DNA of 64,000 bases from Agrobacterium cavarae (GTDB taxonomy: Bacteria; Pseudomonadota; Alphaproteobacteria; Rhizobiales; Rhizobiaceae): NCBI RefSeq assembly GCF_004310285.1, contig NZ_SISF01000025.1, positions 169 through 64,168 of the forward strand, in the 5' to 3' direction. Shown here piece after piece: positions 44,424-53,486 of this stretch (its first letter is position 1; each line of letters starts with the position of its first letter). The notes beneath the pieces were generated by a model. That model did not search any database. It saw only the letters and a program-made list of their open reading frames with translations, and was not told where the DNA came from. Both the position numbers and the translations under genes were made by a program.

Positions 44424-45740
44424 ATGATTAACCCAAAGAGTGCGCCCGCCGGCGCCACGAAAGTTCGATATTTTATTCTGTTCATGTGTTTTGTCGGGAT
44501 TTCGATCAACTACCTCGATCGCGCCAATATGAGCGTCGCGCTTCCCTTCATCGACTCCGAGCTTGGCCTGAATCTCACCAACACCGAGAAAGGCTTGATT
44601 CTCGGCGCGTTTTTCTGGGCCTATGACGGCATGATGCTGCTTGCCGGCTGGATCACCGACAAGCTTGGCGCGCGCAAGACCTTTTCGCTTGCCGCCGTCT
44701 GGTGGTCAGTCTTTACGGCTTTGACGCCGCTCGCCTACAGCTTCTGGACCTTCTTCGCCGTTCGTTTCGCGCTCGGTGCCGGTGAAGCTCCCGCCTATCC
44801 GTCTGCCACCAAGGCCGCCTCCCGATGGTTCCCGAAGAGCGAGCGCGCCTTTGCAACGGCTGTCATCGACTCGGGCTCTCGCGTCGGCACCGTCTTGGCG
44901 CTGCCCATCGTCACGGCCATCATCGCTGTGGCGACCTGGCACTATTCCTTCATCATCCTCGGCGCCGTCGGCATCATCTGGGCCTTCTTCTGGTACGTGA
45001 CCTACCGCGATCCGACCGAGCATGAGCGGGCAAACGACCTGGAGCGTCGCTACATCATCGAGAACGGTGGGCGAACCGTCGAAAACGACGACCCCGAGGC
45101 CGCCAAGATCAAATGGGTCGATCTCTTCAGATACCGCACCATCTGGGGCATGATGATCGGCTTTTTCTGCCTCAACTTCGTGATCTACTTCTTCCTCACC
45201 TGGTTCCCAAGCTACCTGAAGACCGCCCGCGGCCTCAACCTTGCGGAACTCGGCCTATATGGAATGCTGCCGGGTCTCTCTGCTGTCGTCACCGCATGGA
45301 TTGCCGGCGCGCTGGCCGATAGAGCAATCCGCAATGGTGCCAATGTCACGACGGTGCGCAAGATCATCATGGTCGGCGGCATGCTGGGTGGCGCTGCCAT
45401 CCTGCCGGCATCGTTGACGCAGTCGCTCTATATGGCGCTGTTCTTCTTGGCGATCTCCTACAGCAGCCTCGCCATTGCCGCGACGGGCATCTGGTCGCTA
45501 CCCGCCGACGTCGCGCCAAGCTCCCGCCACGTCGCCTCGATCGGCGGCATCCAGAACTTCGCCTCCAACATCGCCGGCATCATCAGCCCGCTGCTCTTTG
45601 GCTTTCTGCTGGACATGTTCGGCGGAAGCTACACGCCATCCTTCATGATGGCGGCCGGCATGGCGCTGGTCGGCGCCTTCTCCTACGCCTTCATCGTCGG
45701 TCGCGCAGAGCCGCTTCCCGTCCTGCCGCCGCGGTCTTGA
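44424..45740 (+). CDS. MFS transporter, anion:cation symporter (hexuronate/galactonate-type) family
   Basis: About 438 residues with 12 membrane segments. The first is followed by NYLDRANMSVALP and the loop motif GWITDKLGARKTF, both typical of the ACS family that carries organic acids such as glucarate, galactonate or tartrate with protons. ATG 44424 (MINPKSAP) follows AGGGAGG by nine bases and is preferred to 44403. It stands alone with a strong hairpin terminator after it. No catabolic enzyme is adjacent, so the substrate is open. Confidence 0.9.
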   Translation: MINPKSAPAGATKVRYFILFMCFVGISINYLDRANMSVALPFIDSELGLNLTNTEKGLILGAFFWAYDGMMLLAGWITDKLGARKTFSLAAVWWSVFTALTPLAYSFWTFFAVRFALGAGEAPAYPSATKAASRWFPKSERAFATAVIDSGSRVGTVLALPIVTAIIAVATWHYSFIILGAVGIIWAFFWYVTYRDPTEHERANDLERRYIIENGGRTVENDDPEAAKIKWVDLFRYRTIWGMMIGFFCLNFVIYFFLTWFPSYLKTARGLNLAELGLYGMLPGLSAVVTAWIAGALADRAIRNGANVTTVRKIIMVGGMLGGAAILPASLTQSLYMALFFLAISYSSLAIAATGIWSLPADVAPSSRHVASIGGIQNFASNIAGIISPLLFGFLLDMFGGSYTPSFMMAAGMALVGAFSYAFIVGRAEPLPVLPPRS

Positions 45741-45770
45741 TGGGTTTTGGCTGAACAGCACAAAAAATCT

Positions 45771-45796
45771 CATGACGGCCCGCCTGGGCCGTCATG
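45771..45796. terminator. Hairpin terminator between convergent MFS and restriction genes
   Basis: A perfect 11-bp stem (CATGACGGCCC at 45771-45781 and its complement at 45786-45796) with loop GCCT, preceded by a run of six A. Read from the minus strand the A run becomes a T run after the stem, so it suits both directions. Confidence 0.8.
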
Positions 45797-45948
45797 ATCG
45801 CCTGCACAGAGAAGCTGAGGACGCAACGCGGCCAACTCTCACCTGGCATAAATCTCGCGCACGCCATTATGCCGTTAGGTACTCTCCGACACTGACGATC
45901 AGGCCCCCAAACGAGCGGCACATCGATGGACGGCCGAGCCGATAGGAA

Positions 45949-48900
45949 TTATGCCACGCGCCGCCAGGCGAAGCGCTTGCCATCCACTGTCGATACCAGC
46001 CCCATACGGAACAAGGCGTTCAGTACGGCTTGAACCGCGCCCAAGCACTTGCGCCCCTGCTTGAAGCTGCTGGCAATCGCTGCCGCATCGATTGGCCCTT
46101 CCGCTTCCATAAGCTGGTGTAGAACAGCGGGGGTCTGGTCGCGTTCGTCGGCGGGGAAACTCGGCTTTGGCCCCGCTTTCGCCACCGCCGCCTCGCCAAA
46201 ATCCGCCTCGATCTGCTCTGCCTTCTCCCTGTCGGAGCCGAAGCGGGGGATTTGGTAATCCGGCCGCAGCCAGCGCACCAGCCCGCGCTTTTCTTCCTTG
46301 GCCCGCTCCCTGTTCAGGGCCACCAGCCGCGCCAGCACTTCTTCTTCCGCCAGATCCACCGGCCAGCCATAGGCATCCGCCACTGCCGAATCCAGGCGCT
46401 CATGCAACTCCTTGATGATCAGCACCAGCCCATCATCGAAAATCCGCCGTTCCTTTTCGTTCAATTCATCGGGCTTCGCGCCGGCCTTTAGCCGCTCCAG
46501 CACGTTGTAGAGCCCGGTCAGCGTCAGGTGCGGGTGCTCGTCCAGAACCCGCTTGCGATGCGCATCGAGTTCTTCGGCTATCGCGCCTATTGTGGTTTTT
46601 TGGGTTTGGGTGGCATCGGGGAAGGGGAAAGGGTCGAAGCAACGCGATTTGACGTAGACTGAGTCGTTTCCAACACCGAGCCAACCGCCTGTCCGCATTG
46701 CCCAAGGAATATGAAGTCTTGAAGAAAGGACGCCGAGAGTAAAGGCATCATTCAAGGCGATAGCAACCAGTTTGTTGTCCGGCAAGATAGAGGTATTGAG
46801 AAACTGAAACACACGATGCTTGGCGGTTTCAACAGTTGCGATGTAGCGTGGAAGGCCGAAAAGTGCCTTGCGAAGATCCGGTACGTTCTCTCCAAACAGC
46901 CACCAGTTCTGTTTTCTGTACTCGCGATTATTCCAGTCACGTCCGACAAACTCTTTTTCGCCGGTCCTGTTGACAATGACCTTTTCTTTCACCTCAATTT
47001 TCACGTGCTGATAGACTTCAGGAAACCGCATTCTGACGTCATCTGCGGTTAGACCAAAAAGGTCGATCACCATAACGTCGCGCGGACGATCCATTAAGTC
47101 TCGCCCATTGCAATACGCTCGAATGTGCCGATCAAGACCCGAAGTGCGCCCTAGGCCTAGGTTCCATGCTTCTTGGGGCGAGATGATGAACCCTGCGCCG
47201 TGCAACACCACGCCTCTTGATGAAATTCCTTTGTTGCTCATCAATTCCAAAGTCGATGCCAAATCCACCCCAACCGTCAAATCCGAATTGATCTTCCCCT
47301 GCCTCTCCGCAAACAAGATCACCGGGCTGTCCGTTTCGACTGCCTCCTCGGAGACAACCTCCAGCAAGCGCCCTTCGTGCTTGCCCGCCTGCGCCACCGT
47401 CATGGCGATGCGCACGGCGGCGCTATCGCGGGTGACCTTCGTCCACGGGTGGTCGGGGATTGCCATAGTGAGCGAGAGCGGCTTCTTGGCGTTGAGATGC
47501 GCTTCCATCACCCGGCGCTGGAACACCTGGCTGATGGAATTGGTGGTGACGAAACCGAAGCGTTTCAGCGGGCTCTTGGGTTTCAGTAGGATTTCTGCAG
47601 TTCGATCCCACCAATACATAACGAAATCGGCGCTTTCGTTCATATGGCGGTGCGCCTTCCACAACGCCTCGGCATAGGCGCTGCCCATACGCGCGCGAAT
47701 GTCCTTCCCACCGACAAAGGGCGGGTTGCCGACGATGTAATCCGCCTTCGGCCAGTCCGGGCGGCGTGGATTAGGATAAACTTCCTTGCCCTCCACCACT
47801 TTGGGCATGGGATAACCATCCCATTTTAGCACTGCATCCATGTTCTGGATATTCTTGAAGGCTTTCAGAATAGGCTCGGATGGTGCCACGCCGCGATTGC
47901 GGAAGTGCCATTGCAGATGGCCGATCCAAAGCACCAACTCGGCAATGGCGGCGGCGCGTGGGTTGACTTCGATGCCGAGGAACTGATGCGGATCGACCGT
48001 GTGGGTTTCCAGCGCCAGCCCTTCCTGGCCGCCAAGGTTGACGAGGGCTTCCAGCACCTCGCCTTCCAGACGTTTCATCAGTTCCAGCGACACATAAAGG
48101 AAGTTGCCGGTGCCGCAGGCAGGGTCCAGCACGCGGGTCTCGCACAACCTGTCGTGAAAGGCCTGCACGGTTTTGATTGCCGCATCCGCCTTGCCCTCGG
48201 CCTTCTGCCGGTCGGCGGTGGAGCGGGCGTTATCCCACTCCGCGCGCAAGGGGTCTATGACGGTGGCAATGACCAGCCGCTCCACATAGGCGCGCGGCGT
48301 GTAGTGCGCTCCGAGCTTACGCCGATCCGTCGGGTCCAACGCCTGTTCCAGAAACGTGCCGAAAATGGCAGGTTCCACATCCTTCCAGTCGTGATTGGCC
48401 GCCGCCACAAGCTCGCCAATCTCTTCCCTGGCGAGCTTCAGTGCCTTGCGGTTCTTGAAGAACTCGCCGTTGAATTTCTTCACCTTTTCGCGGATAGTTG
48501 CGGTGAAGCCGCCCTCATCCATCGCCTTCCACAAATCTTCCATCATGCCGGGAAAAATCTCCGGCTTCTGCGCGCAGTCCTTCAACAGATCCTTGAAACA
48601 ATCCTTGGGCAGAAGCTGCACGTCCTCGGCAAACATGGTGAAGAGCATGCGCATGAGGAACATGGCCACCTCTTCGGCTGCATAGCCTGATTTCTCAAGT
48701 GCCTGACTGACCTTGGCAATGCGGGTGGCGATATCGCGTGTCACCTTGGCCGCATGCAGCGAAGGATCGAGCGAAACCGGGTTGGTCCAGATCGCTCTCA
48801 GACGCGCCCGCACCATCTCGTCACGAAAATCCTCAAGATAGATGCGGAAGGAACGGCGATCCGGGAACTGGTCATAAGCCTTTCCGTCGCGGCGAAAATT

Positions 48901-49380
48901 GGCGTAGATCTCAATGCAGTGGCCGACATCGCAGACAAGCACGAAGGGCGGCGGCTCGTGCGTAGAGGGTAGAAGCCGAACATAGTTTTCGGCCTGCGCA
49001 CGGGCGTTCATCATCAACACGTCCCAGGCACGGTTGGCGCTGGCGCGGCGTCCGCGCGGCGCACTTTCCATACCGGGCAGCATCGGGGCGTCTGCGAGCT
49101 TTTTATCGCCAGTCAGACGGCTTTGCTTGGCTTCCAGAACAAAGCAATTGCGCTTGTAAAGATCGATCCGCTTGGAGTTGACCGCGCCGTCTCGGGTCGT
49201 TTCCTTCACCACACGCTCGAAGACATAGTCGTTGTCCTCATGCGAGGCCGATGCCGGATCGGGCTGCGGAAGGCCCAGCAGATTGCACAACTCTGTCAGA
49301 AACAGCGCGTAGTTTGCCCGCTCCTGTCCGCCTTCCTGCCCTTGCCAACGCGCAATGAACGCCTCAACCGCTGCCTGCAA
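45949..49380 (-). CDS. MmeI-like type IIL restriction-modification enzyme (single polypeptide)
   Basis: 1143 residues. The N-terminal nuclease part has Asp73, then nine residues, then Glu83-Ala-Lys85 (RIDLYKRNCFVLEAKQ), the same D-x9-ExK spacing as MmeI. A helical spacer follows (about 200-400), then the adenine methyltransferase with motif I LDPACGTGNFLY (about 430) and catalytic motif IV VGNPPF (about 575), a target-recognition region (about 700-930, WAMRTGGWLGVGNDSVY), and a C-terminal extension ending in a winged-helix-like part. One protein would both methylate and cut at an unknown site. It is the main gene of a pocket next to tRNA-Ser. Confidence 0.9.
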   Translation of the reverse strand: MQAAVEAFIARWQGQEGGQERANYALFLTELCNLLGLPQPDPASASHEDNDYVFERVVKETTRDGAVNSKRIDLYKRNCFVLEAKQSRLTGDKKLADAPMLPGMESAPRGRRASANRAWDVLMMNARAQAENYVRLLPSTHEPPPFVLVCDVGHCIEIYANFRRDGKAYDQFPDRRSFRIYLEDFRDEMVRARLRAIWTNPVSLDPSLHAAKVTRDIATRIAKVSQALEKSGYAAEEVAMFLMRMLFTMFAEDVQLLPKDCFKDLLKDCAQKPEIFPGMMEDLWKAMDEGGFTATIREKVKKFNGEFFKNRKALKLAREEIGELVAAANHDWKDVEPAIFGTFLEQALDPTDRRKLGAHYTPRAYVERLVIATVIDPLRAEWDNARSTADRQKAEGKADAAIKTVQAFHDRLCETRVLDPACGTGNFLYVSLELMKRLEGEVLEALVNLGGQEGLALETHTVDPHQFLGIEVNPRAAAIAELVLWIGHLQWHFRNRGVAPSEPILKAFKNIQNMDAVLKWDGYPMPKVVEGKEVYPNPRRPDWPKADYIVGNPPFVGGKDIRARMGSAYAEALWKAHRHMNESADFVMYWWDRTAEILLKPKSPLKRFGFVTTNSISQVFQRRVMEAHLNAKKPLSLTMAIPDHPWTKVTRDSAAVRIAMTVAQAGKHEGRLLEVVSEEAVETDSPVILFAERQGKINSDLTVGVDLASTLELMSNKGISSRGVVLHGAGFIISPQEAWNLGLGRTSGLDRHIRAYCNGRDLMDRPRDVMVIDLFGLTADDVRMRFPEVYQHVKIEVKEKVIVNRTGEKEFVGRDWNNREYRKQNWWLFGENVPDLRKALFGLPRYIATVETAKHRVFQFLNTSILPDNKLVAIALNDAFTLGVLSSRLHIPWAMRTGGWLGVGNDSVYVKSRCFDPFPFPDATQTQKTTIGAIAEELDAHRKRVLDEHPHLTLTGLYNVLERLKAGAKPDELNEKERRIFDDGLVLIIKELHERLDSAVADAYGWPVDLAEEEVLARLVALNRERAKEEKRGLVRWLRPDYQIPRFGSDREKAEQIEADFGEAAVAKAGPKPSFPADERDQTPAVLHQLMEAEGPIDAAAIASSFKQGRKCLGAVQAVLNALFRMGLVSTVDGKRFAWRRVA

Positions 49381-49703
49381 TGTCCGCTCCCTTGTCTCGC
49401 TGGAACTGTCTTAAAGGAGGCTTCTTAAGACGCAAGGGCAAGAGCCAATTCGGCGCAGATGATCTTTGTGTTGGCGGTAAAATCATCGAAGACATTGACG
49501 TGTCCACCCTGTGATACCCGTCGATCTACCGTTGTCAGATACTTTGAGCGGCACATGCTGACCCTGTAAAGATCAACCTCGTCAGATTTCCCGTTTGGTA
49601 TCGAAGGTCGCTGCCAAACTCAAAACTACTTGTGACTGGAGATGGCGATTTTCGAGATCGTCCAATCGCGCTTGGCACGTTTTCGGATAGATCAGGCCTG
49701 GAG
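49381..49703. other. Spacer with gene remnants in the restriction pocket
   Basis: No intact gene; contains a minus-strand coding remnant (listed separately) and the promoter region of the restriction enzyme. Confidence 0.4.
49425..49619 (-). pseudogene. C-terminal gene remnant, family not recognised
   Basis: A minus-strand frame without start reads as the tail of a protein, with RPSIPNGKSDEVDLYRVS, then TTVDRRVSQGGHVNVFDDF and ELALALAS before a TAA at 49425-49427. Codon use and residue mix look like real protein, but a stop precedes it at 49620-49622, so only the C-terminal 60 residues or so survive. It has the same direction as the restriction gene and lies just upstream of it. Confidence 0.35.
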
Positions 49704-49934
49704 ATGAGTTTTTTCAAAAAGATGTTTGCTTGTCGTACGGTCGATCCGGTGTCTATCTCCGAAAAGGATTACCGTGCATTCACCACCGATTTTGATCGGG
49801 TCGTCAGGAGCGAAGACCTTGGTCATGTGCTGGACCCACTGTCCCGAGAGGATGCCGCGATTCTCCACATGGCACGGCAGACCTTCGATCTGTCTCTGAC
49901 ATCGCTGTCTTACTTCTGGTCGCGGCACGCTTGA
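49704..49934 (+). CDS. Short protein resembling the CobT middle region; possible fragment
   Basis: 76 residues from ATG 49704 (MSFFKKMFACR). The stretch YRAFTTDFDRVVRSEDLGHVL resembles the 'YRxFTxxFDxVVxAEDL' segment seen in cobaltochelatase CobT proteins, but the rest of that large protein is missing. GGAG directly abuts the ATG, which is too close for good initiation, so this may be a decayed piece brought in by recombination or a small stand-alone gene. The following 140 bases to the next gene hold only a 25-codon frame. Confidence 0.35.
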   Translation: MSFFKKMFACRTVDPVSISEKDYRAFTTDFDRVVRSEDLGHVLDPLSREDAAILHMARQTFDLSLTSLSYFWSRHA

Positions 49935-50084
49935 TAACGGGAAACCGTTTTCTGTTTCGATTGTTTCGGTCGGCACGAAAAAATCGGTATTGTGAATGGT
50001 GCAATGAACCATTTAAGGGAGACGCTGAAGGAACGTATTGGTCCGGCTGCGAGAGATGCGATGGTAGGGCAGGTTTTATAAGTG

Positions 50085-51143
50085 ATGGCTAACGAAACAA
50101 TTGAAAAATTCTTTTGTAATGAGTGTAAGCGACATAACCGCCATTTTATCCGTGCAGAGCATAAAAACGAAGAGCATGACTATAGGAGTGGCACCGATCT
50201 GACTTCGCGATACTTAATTGCAGAATGCTGCGGTTGCGAACATGTCGCTCTAATACGGAAAACTCATTTCTCTGAGAACGTGGACCAGTTCCAAGATCCG
50301 TCAACTGGCGCCGTTTATCTTGAAAAGCTGTGGGATGAGGAAATTTACCCGCCAGTAACTTATAGGGCGTCCCCGACTTGGTTCGACGACTTGCCAGACG
50401 ACACACTAAGAGCAATCTCTGCTGAAATTTACAAATCTCTTCAAAGCGGTTCGTATTATCTGGCCACGTTTGGTTCACGAACTCTGATTGACCGCCTGAT
50501 TGTACTTACCGTGGGGGACAAAGGGAACTTCCCAAGAGGCCTTCAGGCGCTTCAAGACGAAGGTAAGCTTTCGTTACACGAGCGGGAAATCCTGAGCCCG
50601 ATTGTTGACGCCGGTAATGCTGCCGCTCATCGAGGCTGGGCACCTACCAAAGAGCAAATTGCCGTTATACTCGACACGGTTGAAGGCTTGATCCACAGGC
50701 TTCTCGTCCTGCCAAAACTTGCAGAAGAGTTGGAGGAGGCTGTGCCAAGCCGGAACGCCGGAGTGAAAGTTGTTGCAGGAAAACCTGTAGTCACAGTGAA
50801 CGACAAGATCGACGCAGCGCCAAAACACTTGCGTGCCATCTATGACGAGCTTTCCAGAATGCTTCGTGGCCTAGGCGATGATGTAACTGTGCATCCACAG
50901 AAGCATTACATGGCCTTCCGTCGAAACAGGAATTTTGCATCCGTCCAAATATACAACCAGAAGCGCGTGGTGCGGGTCTATCTGAATCTTGATCCTGATA
51001 CAGTTGAACTATACCCAACGATGATGCGCGATGTGCGACAAATTGGGCATTTTGGTACAGGTGATCTCGAAATTACGATAAAGTCGATGGAAGACCTTAA
51101 AAAGGTGTCCCCGATGATTATTGCAAGCTTCGACGCGTCGTAA
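50085..51143 (+). CDS. DUF4145-DUF5655 two-domain protein
   Basis: About 352 residues. An N-terminal zinc ribbon (Cys11/14 and Cys48/51) leads the DUF4145 region, a HEPN-like helical domain (about 90-215: ISAEIYKSLQSGSYYLATFGSRTLIDRLI ... NAAAHRGWAPT). The C-terminal 100 residues match DUF5655 (HPQKHYMAFRRNRNFASVQI ... IGHFGTGDLEITIKSMEDLKKVSPMI). Both domains are recurrent partners of restriction or mobile loci; no catalytic function is established. Start GTG 50082 or ATG 50085, both with a weak ribosome site; lower GC than its neighbours points to transfer. It lies between the restriction gene and tRNA-Ser. Confidence 0.75.
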   Translation: MANETIEKFFCNECKRHNRHFIRAEHKNEEHDYRSGTDLTSRYLIAECCGCEHVALIRKTHFSENVDQFQDPSTGAVYLEKLWDEEIYPPVTYRASPTWFDDLPDDTLRAISAEIYKSLQSGSYYLATFGSRTLIDRLIVLTVGDKGNFPRGLQALQDEGKLSLHEREILSPIVDAGNAAAHRGWAPTKEQIAVILDTVEGLIHRLLVLPKLAEELEEAVPSRNAGVKVVAGKPVVTVNDKIDAAPKHLRAIYDELSRMLRGLGDDVTVHPQKHYMAFRRNRNFASVQIYNQKRVVRVYLNLDPDTVELYPTMMRDVRQIGHFGTGDLEITIKSMEDLKKVSPMIIASFDAS

Positions 51144-51293
51144 GAGAAAGTGCTGTGAACGCCTCCAACAAGCGGCTGTACGCCTTAGACTCACCCATGC
51201 GATGAAGACGATCCAGTTTTGTGAGTTTTTTTGTAGGCTTTGCTCACCGCAAACATGCTAAAGCGTTCAAAAAACACAGAAAATCATAAAATA

Positions 51294-51383
51294 TGGCGGA
51301 GAGGGTGGGATTCGAACCCACGATACCCTTGCAGGTATGCCGCATTTCGAGTGCGGTGCATTCGACCACTCTGCCACCTCTCC
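51294..51383 (-). tRNA. tRNA-Ser (CGA)
   Basis: A 90-base class II tRNA with encoded CCA. The acceptor stem GGAGAGG pairs with CCTCTCC, the anticodon loop CTCGAAA reads UCG codons, the long variable arm (GCATACCTGCAAGGGTATC) marks a serine tRNA, and the T-arm GGTTCGAATCC is canonical. Its 3' end faces the restriction pocket at lower coordinates. I looked for a second copy of its 3' end near 45.8-46 kb as an attachment site and found none. Confidence 0.97.
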
Positions 51384-51876
51384 GGCGCGCTGTGGTAAGC
51401 GGGCCGTTCATAGCCACAGCTATGGCGCCATGCAAGCGTAAAATTCTGTTTTGTCTTGAAAACCACGCGAATTGCGATCCTGGGAATAGGCAGGGTTTCG
51501 ATATCACGCCGGCTAAGGAGTCTTGGAGTTCGGTAAGCCTCTGTATTCCAAAGTTTCGACCTCCAGCAACAGCACGTCCGCGCGTGGCAATGTGTCCGCT
51601 AGGCGGTTGAGTAAGCACCTTCAGTGGCGCTCAAACGCGGTGTCGGAAATCCATGCAGCTTGCGACCCTTTGCCTATCAGCGGGCTCTCTGGCACGTTCA
51701 TTTGTATTCAGCTATTGTGCTTCTGATTTGAATGAGGTTACGGCATGGAGTGGTCGCTGCCGGCAGTGGCAACGCTGACTTTCGTCGGGACCAACTGGGA
51801 TTTTGGTATTCGGATTTTATAGTTGCGGTTGGCGTGTTCGGGAACGATGCTGCCTTGATACGCTTGCTCCAAGGGG
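51384..51876. other. Intergenic region between tRNA-Ser and the histidine kinase
   Basis: About 490 bases. No gene recognised; it must hold the tRNA-Ser promoter (minus strand) and that of the kinase. Confidence 0.4.
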
Positions 51877-53346
51877 ATGTCTTTGCACTATGTCAGCGGC
51901 GGTGAATGCGGACGGATCTTTCGGGAGTTTGATTGGGACAGCAATCCCCTAGGGCCAAAGGATGCATGGCCCGTCGAGCTGAAAGTTCTTGTCAACGTCA
52001 TGCTTGGCTCGCTTCAGCCGATGCTGATGGTTTGGGGGCCGCAGCAGATCACCCTTTATAATGACGGCTATTCGCTCATGTGCGGCAACCGTCATCCTGA
52101 CGCCTTTGGCAAGCCTTTTCAGGATCTCTGGTTTGACATCTGGGATAAGGTCGAGCCGATCATCAGCGCCGCCTATGCTGGCCAGGGCACCTCGATGGAC
52201 GACATCGAGTTTACCATGCACCGCAAGGGTTATCCGGAAGAAACGCATTTTGCCTTTTCCTATACGCCGGTTCGCGATCATTCGGGGACGGTGCTCGGCA
52301 TGTTTTGCGCGTGCTCGGAAATCACCGGTGAGGTGCTGATGCGCCGTGAGCAGAAGCTGCAGCAGGAGCGCCTGCGGCAGGTCTTCGAACTCTCCCCTGG
52401 CGGCATCGCCACATTGATCGGTCCCGACCACATCTTTGAGTTTGCAAATGAGGAATGCTATTCCATCATCGGTGCCGGGCGTGAGATCATAGGCAAGCCC
52501 ATCGCCGAGGCGCTTTCCGAAGTGGCGCAGCAGGGGCATATCGAGAAGATCGATGAGGTCTACCGGACAGGTAAACCCTTTGTTGCAAAAGGCCAGTCGA
52601 TCGAGCTGAACCGCGGGCCGGGCGGTGAAAAGCAGGACCGGTCGATCGATCTGGTCTATCAGCCGATGCGCGATGCCGTGGGCGAGATCTTCGGAATCCT
52701 GGTTCAGGCGCAGGATGTGACCGAGCGCCTGGCGGAAGAGCGGCACAAGGAACTGGTGGCGCATGAACTCGGGCATCGCCTGAAGAACCAGTTGGCCATG
52801 GTTCAGGCCATCGCATCGCAAACATTGCGATCCGCACCGGATATGAATGTGGCGCGGCAGACGCTCGCCGAGCGCATCAATATCTTGAGCCGCGCCCACG
52901 ATACGGTGATCCAGGGAGGGCTAGGTTCCTCCACGGTCCGCAATCTCGTCGGGCAGATGCTGGCGGTGCATGATGACCCGAGCGAGCCCCGCTTCGTTGT
53001 GGACGGGCCGGAAATCCATGTTGGCTCTCGCCCGGCGCTGTCGCTTTCCCTTATTCTCCATGAGCTTGCCACCAATGCCGTGAAGTATGGGGCGCTCTCG
53101 ACGCAAACTGGCAAGATTGAGATTTCCTGGCAAGTTGTTGGCGAGAACCGAGAGACCTTCGAATTTACGTGGCAGGAAAAGAGCGGTCCGCCTGTCTGCC
53201 CACCGGACCGCGAGGGCGCTGGCTCACGATTGATCAAGGCCGGGGTGTCCGGGGTCTCGAACAGCAAGGTCACGGTTCGTTATGAGCCGAGCGGTCTGCA
53301 GTGCAACGTCGTGGCTGATCTGCGCGCATTCCAGCAGGATCACTGA
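51877..53346 (+). CDS. HWE-family sensor histidine kinase with two PAS domains
   Basis: 489 residues, no membrane segment, so a soluble sensor. Two PAS-like domains (about 10-155, including MVWGPQQITLYNDGY, and 163-285) precede an HWE kinase core: H-box ELGHRLKNQLAMVQ with His300, N-box HELATNAVKYGALS and the WQE motif that names the family. HWE kinases are abundant in Rhizobiaceae and often act in general stress or light/redox signalling. No response regulator is adjacent (orphan). AAGGGG touches the ATG at 51877; a TTG at 51883 with six-base spacing to it may be the real start. Confidence 0.9.
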   Translation: MSLHYVSGGECGRIFREFDWDSNPLGPKDAWPVELKVLVNVMLGSLQPMLMVWGPQQITLYNDGYSLMCGNRHPDAFGKPFQDLWFDIWDKVEPIISAAYAGQGTSMDDIEFTMHRKGYPEETHFAFSYTPVRDHSGTVLGMFCACSEITGEVLMRREQKLQQERLRQVFELSPGGIATLIGPDHIFEFANEECYSIIGAGREIIGKPIAEALSEVAQQGHIEKIDEVYRTGKPFVAKGQSIELNRGPGGEKQDRSIDLVYQPMRDAVGEIFGILVQAQDVTERLAEERHKELVAHELGHRLKNQLAMVQAIASQTLRSAPDMNVARQTLAERINILSRAHDTVIQGGLGSSTVRNLVGQMLAVHDDPSEPRFVVDGPEIHVGSRPALSLSLILHELATNAVKYGALSTQTGKIEISWQVVGENRETFEFTWQEKSGPPVCPPDREGAGSRLIKAGVSGVSNSKVTVRYEPSGLQCNVVADLRAFQQDH

Positions 53347-53353
53347 GCGCCGC

Positions 53354-53373
53354 CAGAGGCAGGCAAGCCTCTG
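53354..53373 (+). terminator. Short hairpin after the histidine kinase gene
   Basis: Stem CAGAGGC (53354-53360) with GCCTCTG (53367-53373), eight bases after the stop codon. No T-run follows, so termination is uncertain. Confidence 0.45.
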
Positions 53374-53374
53374 C

Positions 53375-53485
53375 GGCAGCGCTCTAAAACCCGTCGCGAT
53401 CTTTCAGATTCACTCCTTCGCTCTAGGTCCTTGTTTTGCCGCATGTCGTTATCGCAAAACCGCTGCACACTTTTGCGCGACATGC
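53375..53485. repeat. Rhizobial intergenic palindromic repeat (different type from RIME copies A/B)
   Basis: A 110-base element ending in the palindrome GCATGTCG (53441-53448) ... CGACATGC (53478-53485) with an inner AAAACCGCTGCACACTTTT core. This arrangement is typical of a repeat family scattered between genes in Rhizobiaceae. It lies exactly between the ends of the convergent kinase and acetyltransferase genes and could serve as a shared terminator. Confidence 0.65.
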
Positions 53486-53486
53486 T

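Noticed and set aside
45949..49380. BREX PglX or DISARM methyltransferase
   Set aside because: An N-terminal D-x9-ExK nuclease is present as in MmeI, and no other BREX or DISARM gene lies nearby.
45800..51383. Prophage or integrative element at tRNA-Ser
   Set aside because: No integrase, no structural phage genes and no second copy of the tRNA 3' end were found.
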